Assembly: GCA_013373545.1 (NCBI GenBank)
Contig: JABXHQ010000082.1
Location: forward strand, 1-64,000
Origin: Gammaproteobacteria bacterium
GTDB lineage: Bacteria; Pseudomonadota; Gammaproteobacteria; Enterobacterales; Kangiellaceae
Reading direction: 5' to 3'
DNA: 64,000 nucleotides
Each line of letters opens with the position of its first letter. Position 1 is the first letter of the stretch. The notes beneath the pieces are model-generated. The model was given only the letters and a program-made list of their open reading frames with translations. It had not been told where the DNA came from and ran no database searches. Position numbers and translations under genes: made by a program. Positions 13,190 through 24,444 of this stretch are shown piece after piece.

Positions 13190-14638
13190 TTAACGCCGCC
13201 AAAACGCGGGTGTAAACAGTACCAATAGCGTAAATATTTCTAGGCGGCCAAACAACATGGCCAAACATAATAACCATTTAGCCAAATCATTAATGTTGGC
13301 ATAGTTTGCTGCCACATCACCCAATCCCGGTCCTAGGTTATTCATACAGGCTGCAACGGCTGAAAAAGCAGTGACTTGATCCATCCCGTCGGCAATCAGT
13401 ACGAGTAGTAAAAGTACAAAAATCGCGACATAGGTAGCAAAGAACCCCCAAACCGCATCGGATACTTTTTCTGGCAAAACTTGTTTGCCGAGTTTAACTT
13501 TTAATAATGCATTAGGATGAATCAACTTTTGTATTTCACGCATACCTTGTTTGAATAACAACAAGAAGCGAATAACCTTGATACCACCGCCGGTTGAGCC
13601 AGCACAACCGCCTACAAAACTAAGAAATAGCAACAACAGAGGTAACATGCCGGGCCAAGCAGAAAAGTCGGTACTGGCAAAACCCGTCGTTGTGCCAATT
13701 GAAATGGTATGAAAAATAGCTTTGTAAATCGACTCACTAAAATTAAAAGTTTGCGTGGCGAATAGCCCGATGAAGCAAATGGCAAAAACGGCCAACATTA
13801 AGCTAATGTAGGCTTTAAACTCAGGATCACGGGTATAAGGTTTAATACTTAACTGGCGGTAGGCAACAAAGTGCAGAGAAAAATTGATTCCTGATATCAG
13901 CATGAAAATGCTACAAATAAGTTCTATATTACTCGACTCAAACCAACCGATACTCAAATCATGAGTTGAAAAGCCGCCAATGGCGACGGTTGAAAAACTA
14001 TGGCTGATGGCATCAAATGGCGACATCCCGGCTAACCAATAGCTGACAGCACACGCTATCGTTAAGCCGAGATAAATAAACCATAAGGCTTTCGCGGTAC
14101 CCGCTATACGCGGTGTGAGCTTGGCATCTTTAACCGGTCCAGGTGTTTCCGCTCGATATAGCTGCATCCCACCAATACCCAGCATGGGCAATATGGCGAC
14201 GGCTAAAACGATGATCCCCATACCGCCAAGCCACTGCAGTTGCTGACGATAAAATAAGATAGCTTTGGGTAAGCTATCGAGACCGGTGATAACCGTGGCT
14301 CCGGTTGTTGTTAAACCAGAAAAAGATTCAAAAACCGCATCCGCCAGACCAAAGTTATCAATATCGGCTAAGTACAAAGGTATTGCACCGAAAAAACTTA
14401 ATACGGTCCAGAACATAACTACAATGACAAAGCCATCGCGGGTTTTAAGCTCCGCGCGTGCGCGGCGATTGGGCCAAAATAAAATCAATCCAGTTAATAA
14501 GCTGAGCAACAGTGCTGTGGCGAAGTTAGCGCCAGCACCATCTTCGTAATAGAGCGCGACGGCAATTGGTGGCAGCATGGTTAAGCTAAATAGCATTAAC
14601 AGAATGCCTACAATGCGAATCACCACCTGTCGTTGCAT
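13190..14638 (-). CDS. trkH: Trk potassium transporter membrane subunit
   Basis: Potassium-translocating subunit of the Trk system, 482 residues (E. coli TrkH 483). Many membrane segments and repeated P-loop filters are visible: FSGLTTTGATV, FSTVAIGGFST, ISIGTTTGFAST and MNNLGPGLG. These are the four MPM repeats of the TrkH/KtrB/HKT family. It lies 18 bases downstream of trkA, so gate and channel are made from one transcript. Confidence 0.95.
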   Translation of the reverse strand: MQRQVVIRIVGILLMLFSLTMLPPIAVALYYEDGAGANFATALLLSLLTGLILFWPNRRARAELKTRDGFVIVVMFWTVLSFFGAIPLYLADIDNFGLADAVFESFSGLTTTGATVITGLDSLPKAILFYRQQLQWLGGMGIIVLAVAILPMLGIGGMQLYRAETPGPVKDAKLTPRIAGTAKALWFIYLGLTIACAVSYWLAGMSPFDAISHSFSTVAIGGFSTHDLSIGWFESSNIELICSIFMLISGINFSLHFVAYRQLSIKPYTRDPEFKAYISLMLAVFAICFIGLFATQTFNFSESIYKAIFHTISIGTTTGFASTDFSAWPGMLPLLLLFLSFVGGCAGSTGGGIKVIRFLLLFKQGMREIQKLIHPNALLKVKLGKQVLPEKVSDAVWGFFATYVAIFVLLLLVLIADGMDQVTAFSAVAACMNNLGPGLGDVAANYANINDLAKWLLCLAMLFGRLEIFTLLVLFTPAFWRR

Positions 14639-14656
14639 GCGTAGCTGCCCTTGCGG

Positions 14657-16030
14657 TTAGAAAAATGAAAAGTCGACTTGGAACAACTGCTCAACATCGT
14701 TGATATATTTCTTATCCACCAAAAATAAAATGACATGGTCATTGGATTGAATAACGATGTTGTCGTGAGCAATTAATACTTGATCATCACGGACAATAGC
14801 TCCGATGGTTGTCCCGGGCGGTAACTCGATTTCGCCAATTGGGCGACCGACAACGCGCGAGGTTTGCTCATCACCATGCGCTATCGCCTCGAGAGCTTCT
14901 GCGGCGCCTCGACGCAACGAGTAAACATTCGCTACATCACCTCTTCGAATGTGGGTGAGTAAACTACCAATCGTAGCGTGCTGAGGCGACACAGCGATAT
15001 CAATTTCGTGACCTTGCATTAAGTCGACATAGGCCGGACGCGAAATCAACACCATGGTTTTTCGTGCACCCATGCGTTTGGCGAGTACCGCTGACAAGAT
15101 ATTAACCTCATCATTATTGGTTACCGCTACAAACACGTCGATGTCTTCGATGTTTTCATCGTTAAGCATATCGTGATTCGAGGCATCGCCTTGCAGTATT
15201 AGGGTATCGTCTAGCTCTTCGGAAATCACTTGTGCGCGTCGCGCATTATGTTCAATTAATTTGACTTGGTATTCTTTTTCGAGCAACTTGGCAAGTCCGA
15301 GCCCTATATTTCCGCCACCGGCGATCATAATTCTGCGATAGGGCTTTTCGAGTCGTTGCAACTCACCCATTACCGAACGAATGTGATGCTTAGCGGCTAG
15401 AAAAAATACTTCATCGTCGGCCTCAATCACAGTACCGCCGGTTGGCATTATGGCCTGTCCTTGACGAAAAATAGCCGCTACGCGAGTATCGATTGTCGGC
15501 ATATGTTCTTTTAGCGCCGATAATGCGTTGCCCACTAGTGGTCCGCCATAATAGGCTTTAACGGCAACCAAGCGAACTTTGCCCTCAGCAAAGTCCATTA
15601 CCTGTAAGGCACCAGGGTTCTCAATTAGACGATAAATCGACTTCACCACCAGCTCTTCTGGACTTATCACCACATCCACCGGAACCGCATCGGATTGAAA
15701 CAAATCCGCTTCATCGAGGTAACTCGGGGCGCGTACTCGAGCGATTTTTCTTGGGGTATGGAAGAGAGAAAAAGCCACTTGGCAAGCGATCATGTTGATT
15801 TCATCGGAATTGGTTACGGCAATCAACATATCAGCGTCTTCGGCGCCTGCTTGACGCAAAATATGCGGATAGGATCCCGATCCAACGATTGTTCTTAGAT
15901 CGAGGTGATCTTGCAGTTCTCGCAAACGTTTGGCGTTGGTGTCAACGACAGTTATGTCATTATCTTCACCGGCTAAGTTAACCGCTAATGTGCCACCGAC
16001 TTGTCCAGCGCCCAAAATGATAATTTTCAT
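14657..16030 (-). CDS. trkA: Trk potassium uptake regulatory NAD-binding protein
   Basis: Cytosolic gating ring subunit of Trk, 457 residues (E. coli 458). Two RCK halves each start with a Rossmann fold: [19 protein letters not shown] near the N-terminus and [18 protein letters not shown] near residue 235. Each half is followed by a TrkA-C domain ([11 protein letters not shown] in the second). It binds NADH/NAD and nucleotides. Preceded by rsmB in the same orientation with an 82-base gap, so it may have its own promoter. Confidence 0.95.
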   Translation of the reverse strand: MKIIILGAGQVGGTLAVNLAGEDNDITVVDTNAKRLRELQDHLDLRTIVGSGSYPHILRQAGAEDADMLIAVTNSDEINMIACQVAFSLFHTPRKIARVRAPSYLDEADLFQSDAVPVDVVISPEELVVKSIYRLIENPGALQVMDFAEGKVRLVAVKAYYGGPLVGNALSALKEHMPTIDTRVAAIFRQGQAIMPTGGTVIEADDEVFFLAAKHHIRSVMGELQRLEKPYRRIMIAGGGNIGLGLAKLLEKEYQVKLIEHNARRAQVISEELDDTLILQGDASNHDMLNDENIEDIDVFVAVTNNDEVNILSAVLAKRMGARKTMVLISRPAYVDLMQGHEIDIAVSPQHATIGSLLTHIRRGDVANVYSLRRGAAEALEAIAHGDEQTSRVVGRPIGEIELPPGTTIGAIVRDDQVLIAHDNIVIQSNDHVILFLVDKKYINDVEQLFQVDFSFF

Positions 16031-16112
16031 AGAAGTCGATCGTTATCTCGTTTTGTAGCCATTATGCGCGTTTTCGCTGTTTTTTCCACTAAAAAGCAAA
16101 AATATCAACAGG

Positions 16113-17414
16113 TTAATCTTCACAGTGAGGCGTTTTTTGTAGCAAGCAATAAAAGAAACCGTCTTGCCAATCAGCGGGGAAAATTTGCCGTCCATACCCA
16201 GTATCGACGCTGTCAGCGATACCGAAGTTGCTTAAAGGCTGTACTGACGCATCTGGATAATCGCGTGCAAAGCGTTTGATCTGCTTAGCATTTTCATCCG
16301 GCAGCAAAGAGCAGGTGGCATACAATAAAAAGCCATTCGGTTTTAGCTGAGCCCAGCAATTTTCTAAGATGGCGCGTTGTAATTTAACCAATGGAAAAAT
16401 GTCCTCATCGCGTCGATGCAACTTGATATCCGGTTGACGTCTAAGGATCCCGGTGGCTGAACAAGGGGCATCGAGTAATATCGCATCAAACTTAGCGTCC
16501 GCTTGAAATTCGCTGGCATCAGCCGTTATTACGCTGGCTGATAGCCCTAGTCGTAGCAGTGACTCGCTAATTTTAACGCTGCGTTCAGGATCAATTTCTA
16601 ATGCGATCACTTCGACATCGTGACGTTCGAGTAAATGCGCTGTTTTACCGCCGGGCGCGGCACAGGCATCCAATACTCGTTGTCCAGATTGCAGCGGTAA
16701 ATAGTGTGCCGCTAATTGGGCACTTAAATCTTGTACTGAAAACAAACCTTCTTGAAATAGTGGGATCTGTTCGACGGGTACGGGTTGTTTTAATTGTACC
16801 GCTTCACTTACTTCACTATGTTGTTGGTATTCTAGTTGCTCAGCGGCGAGCCGCTCAAGTGCCGATGAGGCTTGGCTATGGCGACAATTAATTCGTAAGG
16901 TGAGCGGTGGCGGTTGCAAACTGGCTGCAGCGACGGCTTGATACTGTTCCGGCCATGCATTGCGCAAGCGTTTAAACAGCCACTCAGGCAGTTCCAGTTG
17001 TTCAAATGCTTGCATTGATTGGTCGCTTTCTAACAACGCATCTTCCTGCGCAGCCTTTCTAAGCAGTGCATTAATGAGCCCGCAGGCCCAAGCTCGATCT
17101 AGCTGTTTCGCTGCTTCTACCGCTTCCGAAATAACGGCATGATCAGGTGTTCGCAGATACTTTAATTGGAACAAAGCGGTGAGCAACAGGCTTTCAACAA
17201 TATGCTGTTGCCGTTTAATCGGCTTTTCAAGGTGCTTCGTGAGCCACCAATTTAGCCGCTCAAAGTGACGAGCGGTGCCAAAAATACATTGTTGTGCATA
17301 GCGCTTGGCATCGGGACTTAACCGTTTAAGCTGCGGTTTTATCGATTGAATTGAACGACCGCCAAAGTAAACCTGGTCAAACAGCTCGGCAATAGTTGCG
17401 CGCAGACCTTGCAC
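16113..17414 (-). CDS. rsmB: 16S rRNA (cytosine-967 C5)-methyltransferase
   Basis: Methylates C967 of 16S rRNA using SAM. It has an N-terminal NusB-like RNA-binding domain and a C-terminal Rossmann methyltransferase with LDACAAPGGKTAHLLE. The two catalytic cysteines are in DAPCSATG and YATCSLLPDEN. The frame is open to a TTG at 17450, inside fmt. I prefer GTG 17414, which overlaps the fmt stop (TAGTG), gives 433 residues (E. coli 429) and starts the family block LRATIAELF. No clear ribosome site exists for either start; translational coupling is likely. Confidence 0.9.
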   Translation of the reverse strand: MQGLRATIAELFDQVYFGGRSIQSIKPQLKRLSPDAKRYAQQCIFGTARHFERLNWWLTKHLEKPIKRQQHIVESLLLTALFQLKYLRTPDHAVISEAVEAAKQLDRAWACGLINALLRKAAQEDALLESDQSMQAFEQLELPEWLFKRLRNAWPEQYQAVAAASLQPPPLTLRINCRHSQASSALERLAAEQLEYQQHSEVSEAVQLKQPVPVEQIPLFQEGLFSVQDLSAQLAAHYLPLQSGQRVLDACAAPGGKTAHLLERHDVEVIALEIDPERSVKISESLLRLGLSASVITADASEFQADAKFDAILLDAPCSATGILRRQPDIKLHRRDEDIFPLVKLQRAILENCWAQLKPNGFLLYATCSLLPDENAKQIKRFARDYPDASVQPLSNFGIADSVDTGYGRQIFPADWQDGFFYCLLQKTPHCED

Positions 17415-18364
17415 TAACCGGCACCGATCGCTTGGCCGGACACAAACCAATGTTGACGCGCATTGAGTAAGTCCGCTACTGACATTCGCCGACTGCCGGC
17501 CGGTTGTAATTCTTCAAGTGCCAGTACACCTTCAGCACAGGCAATTAAAATATGCTCGCGGTTTGCAGCGATCACACAACCTGGGGCCAGATCCGTTGAT
17601 TGCTCGATGGCATGAGCCTGCCAAACACGAACCGGCTGCCCATCAACATTAAAATACGCTACTGGCCAGCTGTTAAACGCGCGGACTTTGCGCGCGATGG
17701 TCGTTGCACTCTCTTGCCAATCAATTTCGGCCTCTGACTTAACTAATTTATGCGCATACGTCACGCCTTCCTGGCTTTGTGGGGTCGGGTTTGACTGTTG
17801 CTCAAAGATTTTGGGCAAAGTCTTGAGCAGTGCTTCTGCCCCTAAGGCTGCAAGTTTGTCATGTAAACTGGCGGCCGTATCGTTATTATCGATAAGTAAA
17901 GACTCACTATGCCAAACAGGGCCGGTATCTAAGCCTTTATCCATCTGCATTATCGCAACGCCTGTGGTTTCATCGCCAGCAGCAATGGCGCGTTGAATCG
18001 GCGCCGCACCGCGCCATCGCGGTAATAACGATGCATGGACATTGATGCAGCCGAGTCGTGGGGTTGTCAGAGCGGCTTCTGGTAATAGTAAGCCGTAAGC
18101 CACCACTATCATTAAGTCAGCTTGATAACTTTCTAATTGCGCTAGGTTGTCGCTGGATTTCAAATCGAGTGGCTGCTGCACAGGAATGTCGTGGGTTAGT
18201 GCAACGGCTTTAGTAGCGGAAGGCTGTAGCTTTTTGCCGCGTCCAGCGGGTCGATCCGGCTGAGTATAAACGGCTACGGGTTTAAGATCGCTCGCTATCA
18301 GCTGCTCAAGAATGGTCGCGGCGAAGTCGGGTGTTCCGGCGAAAATTATGCGGGGACGCGCCAT
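17414..18364 (-). CDS. fmt: methionyl-tRNA formyltransferase
   Basis: Formylates Met-tRNAi for translation initiation. 316 residues (E. coli 315). The N-terminal formyltransferase fold has IIFAGTPDFAA and the folate/catalytic block NVHASLLPRWRGAAPIQRAI. MQMDKGLDTGPV supplies the catalytic Asp. The C-terminal OB-like domain binds tRNA. One base separates it from the def stop, giving the classic def-fmt pair. Confidence 0.97.
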   Translation of the reverse strand: MARPRIIFAGTPDFAATILEQLIASDLKPVAVYTQPDRPAGRGKKLQPSATKAVALTHDIPVQQPLDLKSSDNLAQLESYQADLMIVVAYGLLLPEAALTTPRLGCINVHASLLPRWRGAAPIQRAIAAGDETTGVAIMQMDKGLDTGPVWHSESLLIDNNDTAASLHDKLAALGAEALLKTLPKIFEQQSNPTPQSQEGVTYAHKLVKSEAEIDWQESATTIARKVRAFNSWPVAYFNVDGQPVRVWQAHAIEQSTDLAPGCVIAANREHILIACAEGVLALEELQPAGSRRMSVADLLNARQHWFVSGQAIGAG

Positions 18365-18365
18365 C

Positions 18366-18866
18366 TTAGCGACCTTTATTAAGTTTTTTTAACTTTTTCT
18401 TGATCCGTTCTCGCTTTAGTGGCGACAAGTAGTCGACGAACAAGCGCCCCTCGATGTGATCGATTTCATGCTGGATGCATACAGCGAGTAGTTCGTCGGC
18501 TTCGAGGGTAAACGGTTGTCCGTTTCGGTCGAGCGCTTCTACTGTCACGCGGTCAGCTCGCTGGACTTTAGCGTACACGCCGGGAAACGAGAGACAACCC
18601 TCTTCTCGCTCCTCAACCCCTTCTTTTTTAACTATCTTGGGGTTAATAAGTACTAACGGACTTTTTTGGTCATCGGAAATATCAATGACAATTAATTGAT
18701 GATGGTAGTTGACCTGAGTGGCCGCTAAACCGATGCCCGGCGCTTGATACATTGTCTCAAACATATCATCAATTTGCTTTTGCAACGCCTTATCGAAGCG
18801 TGCAATCGGTTGCGCCTCAGTCCGCAGTCTGGGATCGGGGTATTCAAGAATCTCTAATAAAGCCAT
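18366..18866 (-). CDS. def: peptide deformylase
   Basis: Iron metallopeptidase that removes the N-formyl group from nascent proteins. 166 residues. All three motifs are intact: GIGLAATQ (44-51), EEGCLSFPG with the metal ligand Cys91, and QHEIDHIEG with His133, Glu134 and His137. First gene of the def-fmt-rsmB-trkA-trkH group, divergent from the LysM gene across 166 bases. Confidence 0.97.
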   Translation of the reverse strand: MALLEILEYPDPRLRTEAQPIARFDKALQKQIDDMFETMYQAPGIGLAATQVNYHHQLIVIDISDDQKSPLVLINPKIVKKEGVEEREEGCLSFPGVYAKVQRADRVTVEALDRNGQPFTLEADELLAVCIQHEIDHIEGRLFVDYLSPLKRERIKKKLKKLNKGR

Positions 18867-19032
18867 ATATCTGTGATCTAAGTTCTAGTAAAAAAGTAAG
18901 TTTTGCTGCTAAGATTATGATCATACTGAATAAGTCGGTTGATTGATAGCAGCCGATTCAAATATGACCGGCGTCTTAACGGCGGCCAATCAGTAGCACT
19001 ATTGCGATAGTATAATTTAAGGGATATCGATT

Positions 19033-20127
19033 ATGAAAAAGTTTATTATCGGTGTGGTGGCCGCAACGGCATTTTTTGTCTGTGCAATCGGTCAAGCAGC
19101 TGAGTTGCGCGACGACCACCCCGAGTTCCACATCGTTCAGCCCGGTGACACGTTATGGGACATCTCCGAAGCCTTTTTGAAAAGTCCATGGCTGTGGCCC
19201 GAGATTTGGCATGTGAATGAGCAGGTGGATAATCCGCATCTTATCTTCCCGGGGGATGTGTTGGCATTAGTTTACATTGATGGCCAACCGCGAATCACCA
19301 AAACTAATCGTTTGCCAAACGGCACCATTAAGTTGTCACCGAAGGTGCGTGAGCTAAGCCGTGGTCAGGCGATCACTACCATTCCGCTCGACGCTATATT
19401 GCCATTTTTAGTCAGTGCACGGGTGGTCTCTAAAGAAGAGCTGCAGCATGCGCCCTATGTGTTAGCTGGTGATGAAGGCCGCTTGGCTAACGCGCAAGAT
19501 AACAAAGTTTATGTGCGCGGTATTATCCAACCCGAAGTCAGCAAGTTCGCATTCTATCGTGAAGGTGAGGTTTATATCGATCCCGATACTGGTGAAGAAC
19601 TTGGCGTTGAAGCTATTCATTTGGGAGCGGGTGTTAAAATTCGTTCTGGCGATCCTTCAACCATTCGAATTGAAAAGTCGGTAGCTGAGGTGCTTAAAGG
19701 TGACCGTTTGTGGCCGACTAATGATGAGCAACTTCGCCCCTATTATTTTCCACATGCGCCAACCAGCGAAGTCGATGCGACTATAATTTCGGTTTACGAC
19801 GGAGTTGTGCAAATTGGCCAATATGACGTTGTGGTGATTAATCGTGGCGAGCGCGATGGGATTGAAATTGGCCATGTGTTAACGGTACATCAGCGTGGCA
19901 AAGAAGTTGAAGATCCTTACGCTAAAGATAATAAAAACGTGAGTGACGATGGCGCAATGAGCCGTTTCTTTAAATCATTGGTTAATGCCAAAGATACGGT
20001 GATGTTACCGGAAGAAGAAGCCGGAACACTGATGATTTTCCGTACTTTTGACAAAGTTAGTTTAGGACTAGTGTTAAAGGCACAGCGTCCTTTACACGTA
20101 TTGGATAAGGCGAAAACGCCCTATTAA
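19033..20127 (+). CDS. LysM peptidoglycan-binding domain protein
   Basis: Exported protein of 364 residues, with a signal peptide (about 1-23) and one LysM domain at about 33-78 (HIVQPGDTLWDISEAFL...NPHLIFPGD). The remaining 280 residues have beta-rich segments and no catalytic motif I recognise. Genes like this sit next to def and dprA in many gammaproteobacteria and are annotated only as LysM proteins. AAGGGA lies upstream of ATG. Probably binds murein in the periplasm; role unknown. Confidence 0.88.
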   Translation: MKKFIIGVVAATAFFVCAIGQAAELRDDHPEFHIVQPGDTLWDISEAFLKSPWLWPEIWHVNEQVDNPHLIFPGDVLALVYIDGQPRITKTNRLPNGTIKLSPKVRELSRGQAITTIPLDAILPFLVSARVVSKEELQHAPYVLAGDEGRLANAQDNKVYVRGIIQPEVSKFAFYREGEVYIDPDTGEELGVEAIHLGAGVKIRSGDPSTIRIEKSVAEVLKGDRLWPTNDEQLRPYYFPHAPTSEVDATIISVYDGVVQIGQYDVVVINRGERDGIEIGHVLTVHQRGKEVEDPYAKDNKNVSDDGAMSRFFKSLVNAKDTVMLPEEEAGTLMIFRTFDKVSLGLVLKAQRPLHVLDKAKTPY

Positions 20128-20161
20128 ACTTTACTGAAAATTAAGCTTAGGAGGTTCAAGG

Positions 20162-21253
20162 ATGAACCTAGAAGCCATCGCTTGGTACAAAACCTTGTTG
20201 GCGATCCCTGGGGTCGGTCCGGCAACGATTAAACACTGGCACTCACAGTTCACCGCTATCGATCAGCTTTTTTCCGCCCCCACTGCGCGGCTTCACCAGC
20301 TTGGGTTGCCAGCCAAAATTATCTCCCAGCTGCACCGTGCAACGCCCAGTGACTTGGAGCATGAGCGCCGCTGGTTAGCCTCATCGCCGCAGCACTTCAT
20401 ACTGACCTTGGATGATCCCGACTATCCGGTTTTGCTCAAACAAATTGACGACCCCCCAGCGCTGCTGTTTGGCAAAGGCGCGAAAAGTTTGTTACACCAA
20501 AGTCAGTTGGCGGTGGTCGGCAGCCGTAATCCTTCGCCGTTGGGACGTGACTTGGCGGGTTCTTTTGCCGGCGAGTTGGTGCGTCAATCAATGACGATTA
20601 CCTCCGGCTTAGCCATGGGTATTGACGCTCAGGCGCATCAGGCGGCTTTACGCAATCATGGTCATACGGTGGCGGTTGTTGGCACCGGGTTAGAGCGCAT
20701 CTATCCAAAACAAAATATTAAGTTGGCGCAAGCGATTGCTGATTCAGGAGTCATTATTTCTGAGCTGCCGTTGACCGAGCCGCCCAAAGCGCACCACTTT
20801 CCGCGGCGTAATCGGATCATCGCGGGCTTAAGTTTGGGCGTTTTAGTCATCGAAGCCGCCGCAAAAAGCGGCTCACTGATTACTGCGCGACTGGCAATGG
20901 AGCAGAACCGAGAGGTGTTTGCCCTGCCCGGCGCCCTAAATAATCCGCTAGCGAAAGGCTGTCATCGCATTTTGAAGCAAGGTGCTCACCTTGTAGAGTC
21001 GGTTGGCGAAATTCTCGAGCATTTGGGTTACCTAGCGTTGGCGCAGCAACAGTTGGCGGTCGTACCCACCGCTCAACCTAGTTCTGCTGGAGCCGCTGAG
21101 TTACTCGCGTTTATTGATTATTCGCCGACCTCTTTAGACACCTTGGTAGAAAGAACTCAAAAAGCGGTAGCTGATCTTTCCCCAAAATTGTTAACATTAG
21201 AGCTAGATGGTTGGATAAAGCAGACCGCAGGCGGCTATTTACGCCAAAAATGA
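20162..21253 (+). CDS. dprA: DNA-processing protein DprA/Smf
   Basis: Single-strand DNA-binding protein that loads RecA during transformation. 363 residues. An N-terminal helix-hairpin-like part (LLAIPGVGPATIKHW) precedes the Rossmann-like core with VVGSRNPSPLGRD, GLAMGIDAQAH and FPRRNRIIAGLS. The C-terminal part (about 310-363) looks like the winged-helix DprA domain. AGGAGG precedes ATG. Followed by smg, a usual neighbour. Confidence 0.95.
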   Translation: MNLEAIAWYKTLLAIPGVGPATIKHWHSQFTAIDQLFSAPTARLHQLGLPAKIISQLHRATPSDLEHERRWLASSPQHFILTLDDPDYPVLLKQIDDPPALLFGKGAKSLLHQSQLAVVGSRNPSPLGRDLAGSFAGELVRQSMTITSGLAMGIDAQAHQAALRNHGHTVAVVGTGLERIYPKQNIKLAQAIADSGVIISELPLTEPPKAHHFPRRNRIIAGLSLGVLVIEAAAKSGSLITARLAMEQNREVFALPGALNNPLAKGCHRILKQGAHLVESVGEILEHLGYLALAQQQLAVVPTAQPSSAGAAELLAFIDYSPTSLDTLVERTQKAVADLSPKLLTLELDGWIKQTAGGYLRQK

Positions 21254-21303
21254 CATAGAATGGACAGTGCTTACTGTCGCTAGGGTTTTTGTTAGGGGCT
21301 TTA

Positions 21304-21777
21304 ATGAAAAATGATGTTCTTGATGTGCTGATGTACATCTTTGAACGCTTTCAAGATCAAGAATATGTTGTGATTGAGGAAGCGAATAAGCTTAGCGATG
21401 AGCTCACTGAAGTAGGCTTTACTGACTCAGAAATAAGTTCAGCTTTAACGTGGATTGATGGCTTGGTTGAGTTAAGAGAAAGTACCGCAAACTCAACTTC
21501 AGATAAGCCGGCCGCTCAATTTAGTAATCGACTATACAGTGAGCATGAGTGTCGGGTACTGGGTTTGACTGCACGCGGCTTTCTTTACCATCTCGAAATC
21601 ATCGGTGTACTTGATTTTGAATCGCGTGAAGCTGTGATTGAGCGCCTAATGGCCTTGGATATCGAGCAAGTTGATATCGAGCAGCTTAAGTGGGTTACTA
21701 TGATGGTTTTGTTTAACTTGCCTGGCCGTGAAAGCGCATGTGCTTGGTTTGAGAACCTAGACGACCACATCCATTAG
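21304..21777 (+). CDS. smg: Smg family protein
   Basis: Conserved gammaproteobacterial protein of unknown function, 157 residues (E. coli Smg 157). It matches the family across its length, including DVLMYIFE at the N-terminus, a central R-LYSEHECRVLG-like block, and LKWVTMMVLFNLPG near the C-terminus. I chose ATG 21304 over the in-frame start at 21289, because MKNDVLDVLMY matches the family and TTAGGGGC sits upstream. No predicted membrane segment. Confidence 0.93.
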   Translation: MKNDVLDVLMYIFERFQDQEYVVIEEANKLSDELTEVGFTDSEISSALTWIDGLVELRESTANSTSDKPAAQFSNRLYSEHECRVLGLTARGFLYHLEIIGVLDFESREAVIERLMALDIEQVDIEQLKWVTMMVLFNLPGRESACAWFENLDDHIH

Positions 21778-21855
21778 TCGTTAATATTTTCACAACCCTA
21801 AACTGGCAATACTCAGTGGTGGGGTACGATTGATAGCGCAATTGTTTGGAGCATC

Positions 21856-22434
21856 ATGACACCTTATTACGTTTCTCGTTGGCACCTCAATCAAATAATC
21901 AAGCTGTTGAAGTGCGGTGGTGTGGTGGCTTGCCCTACCGAAACTGTCTGGGGGCTGGGCTGTTTACCAAAGGAGCAGCAGGCGGTGCAGCGCATCTTAC
22001 AACTTAAAGTTCGCGCTGCGAGCAAAGGTCTCATTTTACTTGCTTCACAACCTGAGCAAATAAAGTTATGGACGCGCGGCTTAGATGATCACGACCTGAC
22101 ACAAATAGCAGCGCGTAAAGCGCACCCAACAACCTATATTTTACCAGCGTCGAATGCGGCACCGGCCTGGATAACAGGTGGGCGAGATACAATCGCGATC
22201 AGAATGACGACTCACCCTTTTGTACAAGCGCTTTGTGATCAACTTGGGCTGATCGTTTCAACCAGTGCTAATCGTAGTGGCAAAGCGGTCGCGCGCAACC
22301 GCTTGCAATGTTTGCAATGGTTTGGACGCGGTTTAGACGCGATAGTGCCCGGAAAAAGTGCCAGTGAAATGGACGCAGGTCCAGTCGCACCCTCGCATAT
22401 TATTGATTGGCAGAGTGGCGAGCGCATACGCTGA
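21856..22434 (+). CDS. tsaC: threonylcarbamoyl-AMP synthase
   Basis: YrdC/Sua5-family enzyme that makes threonylcarbamoyl-AMP for the t6A37 tRNA modification. 192 residues, the short TsaC type without the Sua5 C-terminal domain. CPTETVWGLGC near the N-terminus, LKVRAASKGLILLAS, and STSANRSGKAV are the characteristic nucleotide and carbamoyl-site motifs. The usual E. coli neighbour aroE is absent; hemF follows instead. Confidence 0.93.
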   Translation: MTPYYVSRWHLNQIIKLLKCGGVVACPTETVWGLGCLPKEQQAVQRILQLKVRAASKGLILLASQPEQIKLWTRGLDDHDLTQIAARKAHPTTYILPASNAAPAWITGGRDTIAIRMTTHPFVQALCDQLGLIVSTSANRSGKAVARNRLQCLQWFGRGLDAIVPGKSASEMDAGPVAPSHIIDWQSGERIR

Positions 22435-23385
<951 letters not shown>

Positions 23386-23400
23386 TGTCATCTTATTTAG

Positions 23401-24429
<1,029 letters not shown>

Positions 24430-24444
24430 AGATGTAACTAATCA

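Noticed and set aside
19011-19016. TATAAT as promoter of the LysM gene
   Set aside because: No fitting -35, and transcription would begin inside the ribosome site. Probably chance.
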